From Patescibacteria group bacterium (GTDB lineage: Bacteria; Patescibacteriota; Minisyncoccia; HO2-45-28): a stretch of DNA of 37,788 bases. Below are positions 33,139-37,788 of this stretch, piece by piece (the stretch's first letter is position 1; each line of letters begins with the position of its first letter). Below the pieces are notes generated by a model. It did not search any database and was not told the origin of the DNA. It was given only the letters and a program-made list of their open reading frames with translations. The stretch spans positions 1-37,788 of the forward strand of contig JADFMT010000005.1 in NCBI GenBank assembly GCA_022563755.1. Direction: 5' to 3'. Position numbers and translations under genes: made by a program.

Positions 33139-33974
33139 TGGCCGGTCTATTTTTTGACATCGGAGGAACCAGTATACGCGCTGCATTTTGCCAGGACGGT
33201 AAGTCTTTGGGGGAGCCAAAAATTCTTGAAACCCCTAAGGATTTTAATGAGGGGATTTTGCTTTTAAAAAAAACCGCAGAAGAATTGTCCGGCGGAAAAA
33301 AGATTCAAAGTATAGTCGTGGGAATCGCCGGCGCATTTGATCGAGAAAAAACTCAGCTGCTTGCTTCCCCCAACCTTCCGGGCTGGGTAGGTAAACCACT
33401 CAAAGTCAGACTTTACCAGGAGTTTGGCTCATTAGTATTTATTGAAAATGATGCAGCGCTGGCAGGATTAGGAGAGGCAGTGTACGGGGCAGGCAAAGGT
33501 AAGGAGATTGTAGCCTACATGACGATCAGCACGGGTGTGGGAGGGGCTCGTATTATAAAAGGCAAGATTGATGTAAGTGCGAAAGGATTTGAGCCGGGCC
33601 ATCAGATCATTGATGCCGGAGCGGTCTGGCAAGGCGAATACGATGTGTTAACGCTTGAGAATGCAATTTCAGGGACCGCGTTTGAGAAACGATTTGGCAA
33701 AAAGCCCTACGAGATTACCGATGAAAAAATTTGGGATGAGGCTGCACGGATTTTGGCAATCGGGCTCAATAATTCCATGGTCTATTGGTCGCCCGATATT
33801 GTGGTTTTGGGCGGATCTATGATGAAGGAAGTAGGAATTCCCATAGAACGAATACGATTTCATCTGAAAAATATTTTAAAGATTTTTCGTGAACCATCGC
33901 CGATTGAAAAAGCCGCTTTAGGTGACGCGGCGGGTTTATACGGCGGTCTTGCGTTTTTGAATCCCAGTGGATAA
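33138..33974 (+). CDS. ROK family sugar kinase/regulator-like protein
   Basis: FFDIGGTSIRAAFCQDGK, VVGIAGAFD, IENDAALAGLGEAVYGAGKG, ISTGVGGARIIKGKI, EPGHQIID. Confidence 0.95.
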   Translation: MAGLFFDIGGTSIRAAFCQDGKSLGEPKILETPKDFNEGILLLKKTAEELSGGKKIQSIVVGIAGAFDREKTQLLASPNLPGWVGKPLKVRLYQEFGSLVFIENDAALAGLGEAVYGAGKGKEIVAYMTISTGVGGARIIKGKIDVSAKGFEPGHQIIDAGAVWQGEYDVLTLENAISGTAFEKRFGKKPYEITDEKIWDEAARILAIGLNNSMVYWSPDIVVLGGSMMKEVGIPIERIRFHLKNILKIFREPSPIEKAALGDAAGLYGGLAFLNPSG

Positions 33975-34057
33975 CTTTGGTATTCAACGATTCGTCATTT
34001 TGTTATTCTAAAGAGTAGGTAAGGTCGAATTATAAACTTAAATTTTATTATAAATCT

Positions 34058-34348
34058 ATGTTAACCGCAGCATTAAGTATAGATATTATTGGGATAACGA
34101 TTGGGCTTATCTCAATATACATTATTCTAAAGATTAAAAAAAGTTTAGGAGGTCGAGTCGGCGGAGCGCTCATCATGTTTGTCTGGGGAGTTACCTTCCA
34201 GATTTTTGCCTTTAGCTGGACAATCGTTTTTTCTCGATTGGCGCTTCTTCCCAAGCCCGCGATTGATGTGCATCACTTATTGATGGCTACCGGAATGATT
34301 CTTTTTGTGGCCGCGGCCTGGAAATTTTCCAAGCTTATCCAGGTATAA
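34058..34348 (+). CDS. Small membrane protein
   Basis: 96 aa with three hydrophobic segments; TATTAT 6 nt before ATG. Confidence 0.65.
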   Translation: MLTAALSIDIIGITIGLISIYIILKIKKSLGGRVGGALIMFVWGVTFQIFAFSWTIVFSRLALLPKPAIDVHHLLMATGMILFVAAAWKFSKLIQV

Positions 34349-34392
34349 TCACGAGCCTGTTTTTCATTAAGAAAGATTAAAGCTTTGCCGTA

Positions 34393-34475
34393 TACCCCGT
34401 TAGAAATATTTGATTACGGGGTAGTTAATACGTGTTATTATTTACTGACATAATAGCGTAATTTCTAACGGGGTA
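34393..34475. repeat. CCCGTTA-family inverted-repeat element overlapping a start codon
   Basis: TACCCCGTTAGAAAT (34393-34407) / ATTTCTAACGGGGTA (34461-34475), perfect 15 bp. Confidence 0.9.
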
Positions 34476-35686
34476 TGGCAAAAGAAACTTTGGATATTGT
34501 AAAAGAATATGGGACGGTCTTTATTCAGATGGTCATCAGCCTGATTGGAGTCGGGGCGGTACAGGCGAGTCTGAAGAATGAGTTTCCTCAAGGAGAAATT
34601 TCTGTTAATGAAGCTGGAGATATTGAAATTCGCTCTGACGGCGCAAAAAAAAATATTAAAAAAACGATTTCCTATTTTGCTGAACGCATGGTAAAAAATT
34701 TCGGTTATGATTTTTCAGAAAACGCTCTTCGAAGGATATACGGGAACTTGAAAAATAAATATCGGGATGAGATATATATTCGCGAGATTTTGGACATTAT
34801 TCCAGAGGGGTTTTTAGAGAAAGAAAAAGTCGGATATCTTTCTAAGGGGGAATTAGAAAAGCGGGTGCTCGAGAGAACTAAGGAACTTCGAGAGCTCAAT
34901 ATTGGTCTGGAGAAGACCGTGCTTGAACGAACGAAGGAGCTGATTGCGGCAAACGATCAACTTGAGAAAAAGAATAAAGAGCTTGAACATCTGAGTCAGG
35001 CTAAAACAGAATTCCTTTCATTGGTATCGCATCAGATGCTGACCCCGCTTTCGGCTATCCGATGGTCGTTAACCACCCTTCAGGAATCCATTGGTATTGC
35101 TCGTCTTCGCAAAGAAGACAAAAGGCTTTTTGATAATCTTTTAATAAGTAATGAGCGAATGAGCAGGCTCATTATTAATCTTCTTAATATTGCACGAATT
35201 GAAGAAGGGAGGTTTCTTTACCGGTTTGTCAAAATCCCCATCATAGACGTTGTATCTGAGGTTATCGAGGCACTCTCTCCGCTTTCAAGAAAGAAATCGA
35301 TCACCGTTAAGTTTAAAAAACCATCCTTAAATGCCTTGGTTATGGCTGATAAAGAAAAGCTGTCGTTGGCGGTTGAAAATATTTTGGATAATGCGATTAA
35401 ATATACGCCCGTAAAGAAAAATATAGAGGCCGGCATTACATTCAAAGATACCCGCGCAGTGATTTATATTAAGGACGAAGGGGCCGGAATTCCAAAAGAA
35501 GATCAAGGCAAGATATTTACTAGATTTTTTCGAGCAAAAAATGTTCAAGGGGGCGAGGCGTCGGGTTCGGGCCTCGGTTTGTTTTTGGCAAAGAAAATCA
35601 TTGTCGATCACGGAGGCGAGGTTCGGTTTGAAAGCAAGGTGGGAAAGGGCACGACATTCTTTGTCGAGCTGCCCGTGGTGAAATGA
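34475..35686 (+). CDS. Sensor histidine kinase
   Basis: HisKA EFLSLVSHQMLTPLSAIRWSL; HATPase DNAIKYTP, IKDEGAGIPKEDQGKIFTRFFRA, GSGLGLFLAKKIIVDHGGEV. Confidence 0.96.
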   Translation: MAKETLDIVKEYGTVFIQMVISLIGVGAVQASLKNEFPQGEISVNEAGDIEIRSDGAKKNIKKTISYFAERMVKNFGYDFSENALRRIYGNLKNKYRDEIYIREILDIIPEGFLEKEKVGYLSKGELEKRVLERTKELRELNIGLEKTVLERTKELIAANDQLEKKNKELEHLSQAKTEFLSLVSHQMLTPLSAIRWSLTTLQESIGIARLRKEDKRLFDNLLISNERMSRLIINLLNIARIEEGRFLYRFVKIPIIDVVSEVIEALSPLSRKKSITVKFKKPSLNALVMADKEKLSLAVENILDNAIKYTPVKKNIEAGITFKDTRAVIYIKDEGAGIPKEDQGKIFTRFFRAKNVQGGEASGSGLGLFLAKKIIVDHGGEVRFESKVGKGTTFFVELPVVK

Positions 35687-36990
35687 GATTTTTATCAGAT
35701 ACAATGTTATTTTTATCGAAGGTATCTATTGCAAAAAGGAGCTTTGCTCCGTATCGCAAGTTCAATAAAAGGCATTTTGTCTCGGTAACTTCGCGTGCTC
35801 GCAAGCTGCGAGGCAAGCGTATTTTACATATTTCAGCAACTCGTTCGGGCGGAGGAGTGGCAGAAATTTTACAAAGCCAGGTGGCGCTTGAGCAGGGATT
35901 GGGGCTTGATTCAAAGTGGTTTGTGATTCAAGGCTCCCCCGGATTTTTCAAAATCACAAAAAAAATTCATAACCTACTACAGGGAAAATCCGGCATTTTG
36001 ACCCCGCAGGAAAAAAATCTCTATATTTCTGAAAGTAGCCGAATGTCCAGTGGTCTGCCTGAGTTTTTTGAAAATTTGAGGCCAGATCTTCTGATTATGC
36101 ACGACCCTCAACCCGCCGCGTTTGTTAACTCTTTTCCTGCATCTACCCCCTCGATTTTGCGTCTCCACATTGATCTTTCGATTCCCAACGTAAGCGCGCT
36201 TGAATTTTTGCGGCCCTTTATTGAAAAATACTCGCGAGTCATTATCTCTCGGAAAGATTACCGGCCTCTTTGGCTGCCTCTTAAAAAAACGCTGGTAATT
36301 ACGCCTACGATTGACCCGCTTACTCCGAAAAACCAAAAAATGCCTACGCGCAAAGCCCGGAAGGTTTTAATGAATTACGGACTCAATCCGGATTGCCCGA
36401 TCATCTCCCAAGTATCGCGTTTTGATGCATGGAAAGACCCCCTGGGGGTTATTGAGGCATTTTACCGGGCGAAAAATGAACTTCCGCATTTGCAGTTGAT
36501 TTTAGCTGGATTTTTTCAAGCAGCGGACGACCCTGAATCGGTTGAAATTTTTAAACGTGTCCAGCGATACGCAAAAGGGGATCCAGACATCTTTCTTTTT
36601 GAGAATCCTCGGCTGCTTAAAGATATTTCGATCGATCTCTTTGTGAATGCTATACAGTCGGCAAGCGACGTCGTGCTGCAAAAATCGCTTCGCGAGGGCT
36701 TTGGGCTTACGGTAACCGAGGCGATGTGGAAGGGGAAACCCGTGATTGGCGGAATGTCGGCCGGAATTGCGCTCCAGATTAAAAATGGGAAGAACGGTTT
36801 TTTGGTGCGTAGTCCTTCTGAGGCAGCGAATCGCATTGTCGCCCTCATTAAAGACAGAAAACTTCACAGCAAAATCGGCAAAGAAGCTGCAAAAAGCGTT
36901 GCCAAAAACTTTTTAATTCCCCGCTCTCTAAAAGAACATTTTGAGATTTATTCCCGTCTACTTGGCGGTCGGGCCGCCAAGTCAGTTTAG
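35683..36990 (+). CDS. GT4-type glycosyltransferase (trehalose synthase TreT-like)
   Basis: ILHISATRSGGGVAEILQSQVALEQGLGLDSKWFVI, ISQVSRFDAWKDPLGVIEAF, LQKSLREGFGLTVTEAMWKGKPVIGG. Confidence 0.92.
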   Translation: MRFLSDTMLFLSKVSIAKRSFAPYRKFNKRHFVSVTSRARKLRGKRILHISATRSGGGVAEILQSQVALEQGLGLDSKWFVIQGSPGFFKITKKIHNLLQGKSGILTPQEKNLYISESSRMSSGLPEFFENLRPDLLIMHDPQPAAFVNSFPASTPSILRLHIDLSIPNVSALEFLRPFIEKYSRVIISRKDYRPLWLPLKKTLVITPTIDPLTPKNQKMPTRKARKVLMNYGLNPDCPIISQVSRFDAWKDPLGVIEAFYRAKNELPHLQLILAGFFQAADDPESVEIFKRVQRYAKGDPDIFLFENPRLLKDISIDLFVNAIQSASDVVLQKSLREGFGLTVTEAMWKGKPVIGGMSAGIALQIKNGKNGFLVRSPSEAANRIVALIKDRKLHSKIGKEAAKSVAKNFLIPRSLKEHFEIYSRLLGGRAAKSV

Positions 36991-37012
36991 AGTTATTGAG
37001 GCGGTTCTAATC

Positions 37013-37788
37013 CTATTTTGAAACAGAAACCGCGCCGGTACCGTCAGTTTTGTTGATGAATGCTATAGCCTCTCTAAGGTTTTCATCGGTTAACGGTACG
37101 GGTTTGTCTAGATTCCAATTTTTAAAACCGTGTCCGTCTACCGCGACCGTACCATTCTTATTGATGAGCAAATCAACATCTACGGCATTATTTTTAACAT
37201 CAAAGCTGACCTCTAAGTTGCCGTCTTCAATTTTCCATTCTACCGCATTAAACAAGCCGCTCTTTGTCCAATCTTCGCCAATTAAACGTGCCAGTGGCAT
37301 TTTACCTTCCGGGTGTTCAAAGATTTTAATAAGATCTACCAATTTGTCATCGCTTAGTCCTTTAAAATTCTCAGTAAATCCACTTTCGTAATATTTTTGT
37401 ATAATGTCAGGACTTAATACATTTCCGGATTTGCTGTTAAGATTAAAAATCGTTCCTAATTCTTTTTTATCTAAACTTGGATGCTCTGTCCAAAACTTTA
37501 ATTGATCTTCTTTACCCCATCCTTCTGAGGTAATATTCCACTCTTTTAGTTGTTCTTCTACATTTTCAATTGGAGGTGATACTTCTGCCGTTCCCTTAAC
37601 AAGTTTTCCAATAAGCGCTTCTTTAGTTTTATTGAACGCGTCTACTTTTTTGTCCATTATTTTTCCAGCTATTTCAGGCATACTTTTTGCCCCGTCAGCC
37701 ATTTCGGTTTTAATATTTTCTTCCGTAAGTATATGCACCGGTCCATTCTTGCTATAGATAACCGGCGTCACTTCTCTTGGCCCTCCCG
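37013..37788 (-). CDS. Hypothetical protein, open to the right window edge (5' end probably outside)
   Basis: Frame stays open upstream of the GTG at 37771 (GGPREVTPVIYSKNGPVHILTEENIK...). Confidence 0.6.
   Translation of the reverse strand, partial: GGPREVTPVIYSKNGPVHILTEENIKTEMADGAKSMPEIAGKIMDKKVDAFNKTKEALIGKLVKGTAEVSPPIENVEEQLKEWNITSEGWGKEDQLKFWTEHPSLDKKELGTIFNLNSKSGNVLSPDIIQKYYESGFTENFKGLSDDKLVDLIKIFEHPEGKMPLARLIGEDWTKSGLFNAVEWKIEDGNLEVSFDVKNNAVDVDLLINKNGTVAVDGHGFKNWNLDKPVPLTDENLREAIAFINKTDGTGAVSVSK

Noticed and set aside
34847-34980. Internal repeat VLERTKEL...VLERTKEL in the histidine kinase
   Set aside because: Consistent with an ordinary coiled-coil/signalling helix; nucleotide copies are diverged, so no recent duplication is implied.
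1-37788. CRISPR array, integrase/transposase genes, rRNA genes
   Set aside because: No regularly spaced direct repeats, no recombinase motifs in the ORF track and no rRNA-like conserved segments were seen.

Overview
This 37.8 kb window looks like a chromosomal segment of a Candidate Phyla Radiation (Patescibacteria/Parcubacteria-like) bacterium; the lineage is inferred from gene content and style, not proven. About 40 protein-coding genes are readable. They include a response-regulator C-terminus at the left edge, YceI, TypA/BipA, a PQQ-type sugar dehydrogenase, UPF0182, a DedA/VTT protein, GH130, an ATP-grasp + 2OG-Fe(II) oxygenase pair, a cold-shock protein, a MauE/DoxX-like protein, a UMF1-type MFS protein, a TIGR01777 epimerase, AcpS, an acyl-CoA synthetase-ACP-PlsC fusion, a zinc-ribbon protein, MutY, an M17 aminopeptidase, DUF362, a second ATP-grasp, SIMPL, DUF427, an IMPDH-like protein, acylphosphatase, a DCC-lipase maturation factor fusion, an SIS-type isomerase, ROK, a histidine kinase and a GT4. 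No rRNA, tRNA, CRISPR array or classical IS element was recognised. The most interesting layer is short repeated and palindromic DNA: (1) a CCCGTTA/TAACGGG palindromic family whose right arm abuts or includes downstream start codons, with one copy carrying a GIY-YIG-like micro-ORF and another encoding the same MNPV[RK].QN start; (2) three near-identical copies of a 38-39 aa, about 50% Lys/Arg mini-protein gene, one with a palindrome inserted between its -10 box and ATG; (3) an A/T-rich ATP-grasp/2OG-oxygenase cassette beside one copy, bracketed by a repeated 12-mer; (4) in-frame palindromic insertions inside the acyl-CoA synthetase and SIS isomerase genes; (5) many apparently leaderless promoters, contrasted with a few structured leaders (csp, zinc ribbon) that could act as switches.
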